From Pseudobutyrivibrio ruminis (GTDB lineage Bacteria > Bacillota > Clostridia > Lachnospirales > Lachnospiraceae), in contig NZ_SVET01000012.1 of the NCBI RefSeq assembly GCF_015057245.1, positions 1 to 64,000 on the forward strand: a stretch of 64,000 nucleotides of DNA. Direction: 5' to 3'. The notes under the pieces are model-generated. The model ran no database searches and was not told where the DNA came from. It worked only from the letters and a program-made list of their open reading frames with translations. Both the position numbers and the translations under genes were made by a program. Numbering within the stretch: the stretch's first letter is position 1; each line of letters opens with the position of its first letter. Positions 33,089-40,585 of the stretch are shown piece after piece.

Positions 33089-34378
33089 ATGAGCCTTATA
33101 ATAAAAAACGGAAGGGTTTTGAATCCACCTACAAACACAGACGAAATATTAGATATTAAGATAGACGGGAACAGTATTTCAGCTATTGAGGCTGAAATTG
33201 TTCCCGTTTTTTCTGATACGGTAATCGATGCAAAGGGCTGCTATGTGTTCCCTGGTCTTATCGATATGCACGTTCATTTCAGAGATCCGGGGCAGACTGC
33301 TAAGGAAGATATTGAGACAGGTTCAAAGGCCGCAGCAAGAGGTGGTGTTACAACTGTTCTTGCTATGCCAAATACAAAGCCAGTGGTTGATAATCCTGAG
33401 CTTGTAAACTATGTCCATGATAAGGGCAAGGCAGTTGGCCTATGCAGAGTGCTTCAGGTTGGTTCAGTTACAAAGGGAATGGAAGGCAAGGAGCTTTCTG
33501 ATTTGGATGGGATGATTAATGCCGGCATCCCAGCTATTTCCGAGGACGGTAAATCTGTTATGGATTCCGGCTTATATCGAGAGGCTATGAAAATCGTGGC
33601 AAAGAAAAATGTTCCAGTTCTTGCTCATTGTGAGGATATCAATCTTGTTCAGGGCGGCGTTATGAACATGGGAACAAAATCCGATTCCATGGGAGAAAAG
33701 GGAATCAGCAACGCAGTAGAAAACATCATTGAAGCCCGTGACATTATGCTTGCAGAAGAGACAGGGGCTACACTTCATCTTTGTCATTGCTCCACAAAGG
33801 AAAGCTATGACATTCTTAAAGAGGCAAAGGCTAGAGGAATCAAGGTATCTGGCGAAGTTTGTCCTCATCATTTTACACTTACAGAAGACGATATCGTCCC
33901 AGGTGACGGCAATTATAAAATGAATCCACCAGTTCGTACAGCTGAAGATAGAGAGGCACTGAGACGTGGCCTTGCGGAGGGCGTATTTGAGGTAATATCT
34001 ACAGACCACGCTCCACACACAGCAGAAGAAAAAGCCAAGGGCTTTGCATCACCATTTGGGATAGTTGGTCTTGAAACATCAGCCAGCCTTGCATACACAG
34101 AACTTGTGTTATCCGGTCTTATCACACCACTTACAATGGCTGCATATATGAGTAGCAATCCAGCTAGAATCCTTGGTAGACAGGATTTGGGAGATATATC
34201 TGTTGGTAAAGTAGCAGATATCACAATCTTTGATCCAACTATCGAATATGAAATTCATGCTGCCGACTTTGTTGGCAAGTCAAAGAATATGCCTTATGAG
34301 AATCGAAAGGTACAGGGAAAAGTTGTAAAAACTATATTTGGAGGTAATGTTGTATATGAAACGCATGCTAAAAGCTAA
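33089..34378 (+). CDS. pyrC: Dihydroorotase
   Basis: Third step of pyrimidine synthesis, cyclising carbamoyl-aspartate to dihydroorotate. The 429-aa enzyme is of the longer type I class. Metal ligands and active-site motifs are visible: DMHVHFRDPGQT (about 58-69), the lysine-region EDGKSVMDSG, AHCEDIN, LHLCHCSTKE and the catalytic STDHAPHT (about 307-314). It is the first gene of pyrC-pyrF-pyrK-pyrD, preceded by GGAAGGAAGG. A 13-nt inverted repeat spans its stop codon. Confidence 0.95.
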   Translation: MSLIIKNGRVLNPPTNTDEILDIKIDGNSISAIEAEIVPVFSDTVIDAKGCYVFPGLIDMHVHFRDPGQTAKEDIETGSKAAARGGVTTVLAMPNTKPVVDNPELVNYVHDKGKAVGLCRVLQVGSVTKGMEGKELSDLDGMINAGIPAISEDGKSVMDSGLYREAMKIVAKKNVPVLAHCEDINLVQGGVMNMGTKSDSMGEKGISNAVENIIEARDIMLAEETGATLHLCHCSTKESYDILKEAKARGIKVSGEVCPHHFTLTEDDIVPGDGNYKMNPPVRTAEDREALRRGLAEGVFEVISTDHAPHTAEEKAKGFASPFGIVGLETSASLAYTELVLSGLITPLTMAAYMSSNPARILGRQDLGDISVGKVADITIFDPTIEYEIHAADFVGKSKNMPYENRKVQGKVVKTIFGGNVVYETHAKS

Positions 34379-34400
34379 CTGTAAGGAAGCTTTTAGTATG
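34364..34400 (+). other. Intercistronic hairpin between pyrC and pyrF
   Basis: CTAAAAGCT (34368-34376) pairs with AGCTTTTAG (34388-34396), extendable by CATG/TATG on the outside with one mismatch. It overlaps the pyrC stop. No T-run follows, so it is probably an mRNA processing or stability element. Confidence 0.5.
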
Positions 34401-34419
34401 CCAAGAAAAGGAGAATATT

Positions 34420-35340
34420 ATGATAACTAAATTAATTGAACAAATTATTGAGAAGAACGCACCAATAGTTGTAGGTTTAGACCCAACAATGAAGCTTATG
34501 CCAAAGTCACTTGTTGATAAGTGGATAGGTGAATGCGGCCAGACACTTGAGGCAGTAGGCGAGGCTATGTTCGACTACAACAGACAGATTATGGATGCCA
34601 CTGCAGATTTGATTCCAGCAGTAAAGCCACAGATTGCTATGTATGAAAGCTATGGCATCCCAGGTATGATTGCTTACAAAAAGACAGTTGATTATGCAAA
34701 GGAACTTGGTCTTATCGTTATTGCAGATATCAAGCGTGGTGACATTGGCTCCACATCTACAGCATATGCTCTTGGCCACCTTGGTTCAGTTCAGGTGGGC
34801 GAGTACAAGTATCAGGGCTTTGATGCAGACATGGCTACAGTAAACCCATATCTTGGAACAGATGGCGTTAAGCCTTTTGTAGATGTTTGTAAGGAAGAGG
34901 ACAAGGGAATCTTTGTACTTTGTAAGACATCAAATCCATCATCAGGAGAATTCCAGGATAGACTTATCGACGGCAGACCACTTTACGAGCACATGGCTGA
35001 GAAAATCGAAGAGTGGGGTGCAGACACTCGCGAGGGCAACTACTCTAATGTAGGTGCAGTAGTTGGTGCTACTTATCCAGAGATGGGTGCAAAGCTTCGT
35101 AAGCTTATGCCTCACACATATATCCTTGTGCCAGGCTACGGTGCACAGGGCGGTAAGGGGGCTGACCTTGTAAACTTCTTCAATGAGGATGGCCTTGGCG
35201 CTATTGTAAACTCAAGCCGTGGCATCATCTCAGCATACCAGCAGGAGAAATATGCGAAGTATGGGGAAGAGAACTTTGCAGGAGCAAGTAGAGCAGCTGT
35301 AGAGGATATGCTCGCTGATATCCGCGGAGCCCTTAAGTAA
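34420..35340 (+). CDS. pyrF: Orotidine 5'-phosphate decarboxylase
   Basis: Last step to UMP. The 306-aa protein belongs to the longer type 2 subfamily. Active-site motifs: VVGLDPTMKLMP at the N-terminus (about 17-28), the catalytic ADIKRGDIGSTS (Asp-x-Lys-x-x-Asp), and the phosphate-binding LVPGYGAQGGKGAD and NSSRGIISAY near the C-terminus. It sits 41 nt after pyrC and 24 nt before pyrK, within the pyr operon, behind AAAAGGAG. Confidence 0.95.
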   Translation: MITKLIEQIIEKNAPIVVGLDPTMKLMPKSLVDKWIGECGQTLEAVGEAMFDYNRQIMDATADLIPAVKPQIAMYESYGIPGMIAYKKTVDYAKELGLIVIADIKRGDIGSTSTAYALGHLGSVQVGEYKYQGFDADMATVNPYLGTDGVKPFVDVCKEEDKGIFVLCKTSNPSSGEFQDRLIDGRPLYEHMAEKIEEWGADTREGNYSNVGAVVGATYPEMGAKLRKLMPHTYILVPGYGAQGGKGADLVNFFNEDGLGAIVNSSRGIISAYQQEKYAKYGEENFAGASRAAVEDMLADIRGALK

Positions 35341-35364
35341 GTTAAGTAAGGAGTTTAATAAAAT

Positions 35365-36129
35365 ATGAAAATAAAAGAAAGAGCTACAATAGTAGCCCAG
35401 AAAAAACTGGCAGAAGGTGTATATAGCCTTGAACTTGAGACAAATGCAACCAAATATGCAGTCCCTGGTCAGTTCATAAATATATTTTCAAATGACAAGA
35501 GCAAGCTATTACCTCGTCCAATCAGCATTTGTGAAATCAACGAGTTAAAAAATACTCTTCGAGTGGTATTTCGAGTTGTAGGCGAAGGCACAACAGAGTT
35601 TTCTGAGCTTAAAGCTGGCGACACTGTAGAGATCCTTGGTCCTCTTGGAAATGGTTTTCCACTTGAGGGAGAAAAGGCTATTGTAGTTGGTGGCGGAATT
35701 GGTGTACCTCCAATGCTAGAGCTTGCAAAGCAGTTGAAGGGCTCTGTTACAGCAGTAATGGGATATCGCAACGATGATTTATTCCTTGCCGATGAATTTA
35801 TTGATGCAGCAGCTGATGTAATTATCGCTACAGATGATGGCTCAGTAGGAGTTCACGGCACTGTTGTGGATGCTATGAAAGAAAATGATTTGACTGCAGA
35901 TGTTATCTATGCTTGTGGCCCAAAGCCAATGCTTAGAGGCGTTGCACAGTATGCCCTTGAAAAAGGCATCAAATGCTATGTTTCAATGGAAGAGAGAATG
36001 GCATGTGGTGTTGGTGCATGCTTGGGATGCGTATGCCAGTCTAAAGAAGTAGATGATCACAGCCACGTTAAAAATAAAAGAGTCTGCAAAGACGGTCCAG
36101 TTTTCTTATCTACGGAGGTGGAATTGTAA
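35365..36129 (+). CDS. pyrK: Dihydroorotate dehydrogenase B, electron-transfer subunit
   Basis: Iron-sulfur flavoprotein of 254 aa that passes electrons from the PyrD FMN to NAD+. It has an FAD-binding barrel (about 1-98, LLPRPISI), an NAD-binding region (VVGGGIGVPPMLELAK, about 106-121), and the C-terminal 2Fe-2S cysteine cluster CGVGACLGCVC with a later Cys in KRVCKDGPVF. The stop overlaps the pyrD start (TAATG), fitting a tight PyrDK heterotetramer. Confidence 0.95.
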   Translation: MKIKERATIVAQKKLAEGVYSLELETNATKYAVPGQFINIFSNDKSKLLPRPISICEINELKNTLRVVFRVVGEGTTEFSELKAGDTVEILGPLGNGFPLEGEKAIVVGGGIGVPPMLELAKQLKGSVTAVMGYRNDDLFLADEFIDAAADVIIATDDGSVGVHGTVVDAMKENDLTADVIYACGPKPMLRGVAQYALEKGIKCYVSMEERMACGVGACLGCVCQSKEVDDHSHVKNKRVCKDGPVFLSTEVEL

Positions 36130-37037
36130 TGAATACAAAGGTTACTATCGCAGGAGTAGAATTTCAGAATCCTATTATGGAAGCTTCAGGAACCTTTGGT
36201 TCAGGTATGGAGTATTCAGAATTTGTAGACTTAAATAAGCTTGGTGCTGTTGTTACAAAAGGCGTTGCAAATGTGCCTTGGCCAGGTAATCCAACACCAA
36301 GAATTGCCGAGGTAAAATCAGGCATGCTTAACGCCATCGGCCTGCAGAATCCAGGGGTTGAGGTGTTCTGTGAAAGAGATTTAAAATTCCTTGAACAGTA
36401 CAAAGATACAAAGGTAGTGGTTAATGTTTGCGGTCATTCAGCCGAAGAATATATTGAAGTGGTAGATAGATTGGCAGATGAAAAGCGAGTTGATATGCTA
36501 GAAATCAACATCTCTTGTCCTAACGTTAAAGAGGGCGGAATCGCTTTTGGTCAGGATCCTAAGGCAGTAGAAGAAATCACAAGACTTGTGAAATCTCATG
36601 CAAAGCAGCCAATCGTCATGAAGCTTTCTCCAAACGTTACAGACATCAAGGTTATGGCAAAAGCTGCGGAAGCTGGGGGAGCGGATGCCATTTCCCTTAT
36701 TAATACTCTTACAGGGATGAAAATCGATGTTGAACGTCAAAGCTTTGTACTGGCAAACAAAACCGGTGGTATGTCAGGTCCTGCTGTTCATCCTATAGCT
36801 GTTCGTATGGTCTATGAGTGTGCTTCTACAGTTTCAATTCCAATTATAGGAATGGGTGGAATTTCAACATGGGAAGATGCAATTGAAATGATGCTTGCGG
36901 GGGCAACTGCCGTTTCAATTGGTACAGCTAATTTCTACAATCCTACAGCAACACTGGATATACTTAACGGAATGAAGGATTATATGGAGAGGAAGGGTAT
37001 TGAGGATATCAACAATATAATAGGCATAGTGAAATAA
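36129..37037 (+). CDS. pyrD: Dihydroorotate dehydrogenase B, catalytic subunit
   Basis: FMN enzyme of 302 aa oxidising dihydroorotate to orotate, cytosolic class 1B, using NAD+ through PyrK. Recognisable are the N-terminal NPIMEASGTFGSGMEY, the catalytic-base loop NISCPNVKEGG (Cys as base, diagnostic of class 1), VMKLSPNVTD, and the FMN phosphate site IIGMGGIST...GATAVSIGTANF. It is the last gene of the pyr operon. pyrB, pyrI and pyrE are not in the window. Confidence 0.96.
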   Translation: MNTKVTIAGVEFQNPIMEASGTFGSGMEYSEFVDLNKLGAVVTKGVANVPWPGNPTPRIAEVKSGMLNAIGLQNPGVEVFCERDLKFLEQYKDTKVVVNVCGHSAEEYIEVVDRLADEKRVDMLEINISCPNVKEGGIAFGQDPKAVEEITRLVKSHAKQPIVMKLSPNVTDIKVMAKAAEAGGADAISLINTLTGMKIDVERQSFVLANKTGGMSGPAVHPIAVRMVYECASTVSIPIIGMGGISTWEDAIEMMLAGATAVSIGTANFYNPTATLDILNGMKDYMERKGIEDINNIIGIVK

Positions 37038-37070
37038 GGTTTTGCTACACATAATAATTGAATGGTTACA

Positions 37071-37099
37071 TTGTTCACGGAAATTTCTCACAATATACT
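37071..37099 (+). promoter_or_regulatory. Probable sigma-A promoter of mecA
   Basis: TTGTTC (-35), exact 17-nt spacer, TATACT (-10), about 75 nt before the mecA start. Confidence 0.55.
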
Positions 37100-37174
37100 C
37101 AGATTTTTCCGTGACACTTTCAAATTCATTTGCTAAACTTTATTTACGTCCACAATTTGAAAGGAGGGGAGCTG

Positions 37175-37879
37175 ATGAAGTTCAAGAAGATAGGTGAGGA
37201 CAAGATTAGATGTGTCATCACAAAAGAAGAAATGGAACAGAACGGCATGGAGCTTGGTGATTTCGTCAGTGACCAGGAAAAGACCCAGAGCTTTATTAGG
37301 GATATTCTTGCTGAAGCCTGTGAGACCCTCGGAATTGAGACTCATGCAAAGGCGTACAGCGTTCAAATGACAGTGATGCCACAGGGTGATGTTGCATTAC
37401 TTATATCTCCAGATTCAAGCACAGGACTGGCTACAGCAATTGAAGAATTAAAAAAGCATCTCACAGGTTTACAGGAGACGCTTTCAACTACGAAAACACC
37501 TCAGAGTGCAGCAATTTCAGCTAGTACATCTGATGTTCCAGTACAGCCTGCAAAGGCCATTACAGACGAAAGTGATGAGGTGACAGATCAGTATCTGGAC
37601 ACTCCACTTTGGGCAATACTTGATGATTTAGATTCAGCAATTTTACTTTGCAAGCATCTTCCAAAGTACGACGGAATGAAGAGTACTTTGTACCGTTACG
37701 GAGATGACTACTACATCAAGCTGAATTTTGAGCTTACACGCAGACAAATCTCAGCAGTGATTTTAGTAATAGCAGAGTTTGCAAATCAGATGTTTACAGA
37801 AAGCTTTGATGGGGCATTCTTATTAGAGCACGGCGATTTGATTTGCGAAGATTGCGCAAATGTTTTATCACAAATTTAA
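37175..37879 (+). CDS. mecA: MecA-like adaptor protein
   Basis: Adaptor that delivers substrates to the ClpC unfoldase in Firmicutes; in Bacillus it controls ComK and competence. The 234-aa protein has the typical N-terminal substrate-binding half (MKFKKIGEDKIRCVITKEEMEQNGMELGDF), a variable Ser/Thr linker (about 110-140) and a C-terminal ClpC-binding half (YRYGDDYYIKLNF, VIAEFANQM). The ATG at 37175 with AAGGAGGGG is preferred over an upstream in-frame start at 37130. It is monocistronic, with its own promoter and terminator. Confidence 0.9.
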   Translation: MKFKKIGEDKIRCVITKEEMEQNGMELGDFVSDQEKTQSFIRDILAEACETLGIETHAKAYSVQMTVMPQGDVALLISPDSSTGLATAIEELKKHLTGLQETLSTTKTPQSAAISASTSDVPVQPAKAITDESDEVTDQYLDTPLWAILDDLDSAILLCKHLPKYDGMKSTLYRYGDDYYIKLNFELTRRQISAVILVIAEFANQMFTESFDGAFLLEHGDLICEDCANVLSQI

Positions 37880-37891
37880 TACAAAAATACC

Positions 37892-37925
37892 AATAGTCAG
37901 GAGATTATCTCCTGACTATTTTTTA
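37892..37925 (+). terminator. Intrinsic terminator of mecA
   Basis: Perfect 13-bp stem (37892-37904 and 37908-37920) with a short loop, followed by TTTTTTA. Confidence 0.92.
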
Positions 37926-37962
37926 TTGAAAAATAAAAGTTTAGTTAACAGCATAACCAGTT

Positions 37963-37980
37963 GATAAATCGCCATTTATC
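37963..37980. promoter_or_regulatory. Candidate operator upstream of the intracellular GH13 gene
   Basis: GATAAAT-CGCC-ATTTATC is a perfect 7-4-7 palindrome 53 nt upstream of the start codon. LacI-family sugar regulators often bind sites of this size, but the regulator is unknown. Confidence 0.4.
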
Positions 37981-38032
37981 GATAAACTATTAGAAGGAGT
38001 TTATTGATATTGTATTACGTAAAGGGAGTTTT

Positions 38033-39655
38033 ATGAACAGACACGCATTATTACACATACCAGAATCAAGATATTGTTTTCCATTATCGACGGATGAAAT
38101 AGTTCTTAGACTTAGAACTGCCAGAGAAGATGCAGAAAGTGGACTTAAGGTAAGCTTAATCTACGGTGTTAAGTATGATTATAAAGAAGAGAGATACACT
38201 GCGGATGTTCCACTTAAATATAAAGATGAGCTATTCGCTTATTATGAAATTCAGCTGAAAATAAACGACGTTCGATTTGTTTATATTTTCCAGCTGGAGA
38301 AGAATAACAAAGTATATTATTACAGCGAAGACGGTCTTACTGAAAGCTACAATTACGACGATTGTTATTATAATTTCTTTCAGTTGCCATACATCAATGA
38401 AAATGATGTTATGCCACTTGTAGAATGGATGCCAGGTTCTGTTTTCTATCAGATTTTTGTTGATAGATTCTGCGTTGGGGATGAAAACAAGGATATGTCC
38501 TATATCGACATGAGATGGGGCGATAAACCTACCACTAAAAGCCATGCTGGTGGCGATCTTCGAGGAATTATAAAGAGACTTGATTATCTTAAGGATTTGG
38601 GCATTTCAGGAATATATTTAACGCCTATATTTTTATCGGAATCAAATCACAAGTACGATATTATTGACTATAAAACTATAGATCCACAGTTTGGTACGAC
38701 GGAGGATTTGATAGAACTGGTAAAGGAAGCTCATGCCAGAGGTATAAGACTTGTGCTGGATGCAGTTTTTAATCATTGCAGCACAAAGATGGAGCAGTTT
38801 CAGGATGTAGTAAAAAATGGACGTAAATCAAAGTATCACGACTGGTTCATTATTGATGGAGATAAGGCAGACGTAGAAAATCGTAATTACGAATGCTTTG
38901 CATATTCAAAGTCCATGCCAAAACTTAACACAGCGAATCCTGATGTGCAAAAATATTTGTTGGATATTGCTACCTATTGGATAGATGTTGCAGACATTGA
39001 TGGATGGCGCCTTGATGTGGCTGATGAAGTGTCACATGATTTCTGGAGAATGTTCAGAAAGGCTGTAAAAGCGAAAAAGAGTGATGCCGTAATCATTGGA
39101 GAAAACTGGCATGATGCATACCCATCTTTGCAAGGAGACCAGCAGGATAGCATTATGAATTATGCTTTTACTAAAATCTGCCTTGATTATTTTGCAAAAG
39201 GAATATGTGATGAGGCAAAAACTGTCCAGCATCTAAATGGAATTTTGATGCGTAACATGAAGCAAGTAAACTATATGATGCTGAATTTGCTTGATTCTCA
39301 TGATACAGAGCGCTTCTTTACTGCTATAGGCAAAGATAAAAAGAAATTGGAAACAGCAATGGCATTGACTATGTTTATGCCTGGTGCCCCTTGTCTGTAC
39401 TATGGAACTGAGCAGGCTATGGAAGGCAATCATGATCCTGATTGTCGTCGTTGTTTTAATTGGGACAGAAAAGAGTGGGATATGGATTTCCTGGAAAAAG
39501 TAAAGGGTTTAATTGCTTTGAAAAAGAATCCGGTATTGCAATTGGGAGAAATATCAATAGTAGAAGATGATAATGCAATAAATGTAATTAGAAGTTACAA
39601 GGGTAAAACAAAGACCCTTAAGATTACAAGTCCTACCGCATATACGATATATTAA
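38033..39655 (+). CDS. Intracellular GH13 enzyme (neopullulanase/maltogenic amylase type)
   Basis: The 540-aa glycoside hydrolase has no signal peptide, so it acts on imported maltodextrins. The N-terminal ~125 residues look like the CBM34-like beta domain of the GH13_20 group. The barrel follows (PGSVFYQIFVDRF, LVLDAVFNH) with catalytic Asp in GWRLDVADE, Glu in IIGENWHD and the transition-state Asp in LLDSHDTER. A short C-terminal beta domain ends it. Whether it is a cyclomaltodextrinase, neopullulanase or maltogenic amylase cannot be decided. It is monocistronic with a GGGAG site, and its 3' terminator is shared with pflA. Confidence 0.88.
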   Translation: MNRHALLHIPESRYCFPLSTDEIVLRLRTAREDAESGLKVSLIYGVKYDYKEERYTADVPLKYKDELFAYYEIQLKINDVRFVYIFQLEKNNKVYYYSEDGLTESYNYDDCYYNFFQLPYINENDVMPLVEWMPGSVFYQIFVDRFCVGDENKDMSYIDMRWGDKPTTKSHAGGDLRGIIKRLDYLKDLGISGIYLTPIFLSESNHKYDIIDYKTIDPQFGTTEDLIELVKEAHARGIRLVLDAVFNHCSTKMEQFQDVVKNGRKSKYHDWFIIDGDKADVENRNYECFAYSKSMPKLNTANPDVQKYLLDIATYWIDVADIDGWRLDVADEVSHDFWRMFRKAVKAKKSDAVIIGENWHDAYPSLQGDQQDSIMNYAFTKICLDYFAKGICDEAKTVQHLNGILMRNMKQVNYMMLNLLDSHDTERFFTAIGKDKKKLETAMALTMFMPGAPCLYYGTEQAMEGNHDPDCRRCFNWDRKEWDMDFLEKVKGLIALKKNPVLQLGEISIVEDDNAINVIRSYKGKTKTLKITSPTAYTIY

Positions 39656-39657
39656 AA

Positions 39658-39694
39658 AAATCCTAGGTGCTAGTTTGCACCTAGGATTTCTTTT
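39658..39694. terminator. Bidirectional terminator between the GH13 gene and pflA
   Basis: Perfect 13-bp stem (39658-39670 with 39677-39689, loop TAGTTT) flanked by A7 on the left and TTCTTTT on the right. It includes the last codons and the stop codon of pflA. Confidence 0.9.
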
Positions 39695-40401
39695 GCATTT
39701 TTTATTCTTTCAGCAGTTGGTGATTCAACTCCCTCAAGGCGATATGGTATGCCTAGCTCAGCATACTTTGGAACACCGAGACTGTGATATGGAAGAACCT
39801 CTACACGCTCTACAGTTTTAAGTGTATCAATAAATTCACGTGTACGATGTAACAGTTCATCATTATCGCTTCCACCAGGAACAAGTACATGTCTAATCCA
39901 AATTCTTACACCCATATCAGAGATTTCTCGTGCCATCTGAAGGATATTATCATTAGATACCCCTGTGAGCTTCTTATGCTCCTCAGGATCGATGTTTTTG
40001 ATATCAAGCATAACAGTGTCAGTTACGCTCATTAGCTCCTTCCATTTGCTATAAAATGGCTCTTCATGAGTGAATGGCTGGCCGGCAGTATCAATACAAG
40101 TGGTGATACCTTTAGCTTTGGCTTTCTTAAATAAATCCAACACAAAATCAATCTGAAGAAGTGGCTCGCCGCCACTGACAGTAATTCCTCCATCCTTCTT
40201 CCAGTAAGGCTTGTAGCGAAGAGCTTTTTCAAGGACCTGATCTGCACTATACTGCTCACCCTGATGCTCAGCCCATGTCTCTGGGTTGTGGCAAAAAGCA
40301 CAGCGCATCTTGCATCCATTTAAGAAAATCAAAAAACGTACCCCTGGTCCATCTACAGCACCGAAGCTTTCAAATTTATTTACGTATCCCGTTATAGCCA
40401 T
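39670..40401 (-). CDS. pflA: Pyruvate formate-lyase activating enzyme (radical SAM)
   Basis: Uses a 4Fe-4S cluster and S-adenosylmethionine to install the glycyl radical on PflB. The 243-aa protein shows the class motif CKMRCAFC (CX3CX2C) at about 30-37 followed by HNPETW, a GG-E SAM motif (TVSGGEPLLQ) and LDIKNIDPEEH. It lies about 185 nt downstream of pflB on the same strand, separated by a long palindrome, an arrangement that would allow much less activase than lyase to be made. Confidence 0.95.
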   Translation of the reverse strand: MAITGYVNKFESFGAVDGPGVRFLIFLNGCKMRCAFCHNPETWAEHQGEQYSADQVLEKALRYKPYWKKDGGITVSGGEPLLQIDFVLDLFKKAKAKGITTCIDTAGQPFTHEEPFYSKWKELMSVTDTVMLDIKNIDPEEHKKLTGVSNDNILQMAREISDMGVRIWIRHVLVPGGSDNDELLHRTREFIDTLKTVERVEVLPYHSLGVPKYAELGIPYRLEGVESPTAERIKNAKEILGAN

Positions 40402-40429
40402 AATTGACTACCTCCAGTTCTTCAAAGAG

Positions 40430-40582
40430 TAAGCTTTAAAATTATACTAGACAACATTTAGCAGACCTTAAAGCACAGTCCCTACTTAGAGGGCATCCTT
40501 GAGATGGCCTCTTATGTAGGGCAACTAGTGCGACAAGAGCGCAAGCGTGTCTGCGAATGTGTCTAGTATATTTAAAGCGTAT
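40430..40582 (-). other. Long imperfect palindrome between pflB and pflA, branched RNA structure
   Basis: The outer arms match over about 30 bp with small bulges: GCTTTAAA..TATACTAGACA..CATT..GCAGAC at the left and its complement at 40555-40579. Inside, GCAC/GTGC encloses a hairpin CCCTAC-GAGG-CATC / GATG-CCTC-GTAGGG (40490-40521), followed by a small GCGCAAGCGT hairpin. It is not similar in sequence to the 84-nt family. Likely acts in the pflB-pflA mRNA as a processing, stabilising or attenuating structure; a remnant mobile palindrome is the alternative. Confidence 0.7.
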
Positions 40583-40585
40583 TAT

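Noticed and set aside
40430..40582. The pfl palindrome as a sixth copy of the 84-nt element
   Set aside because: It lacks the fixed AG/GTA asymmetry, CAAGC/GCTTG and the GA-GA apex; a shared CTCAAG string and a CGCAAGCG hairpin are too short to count.
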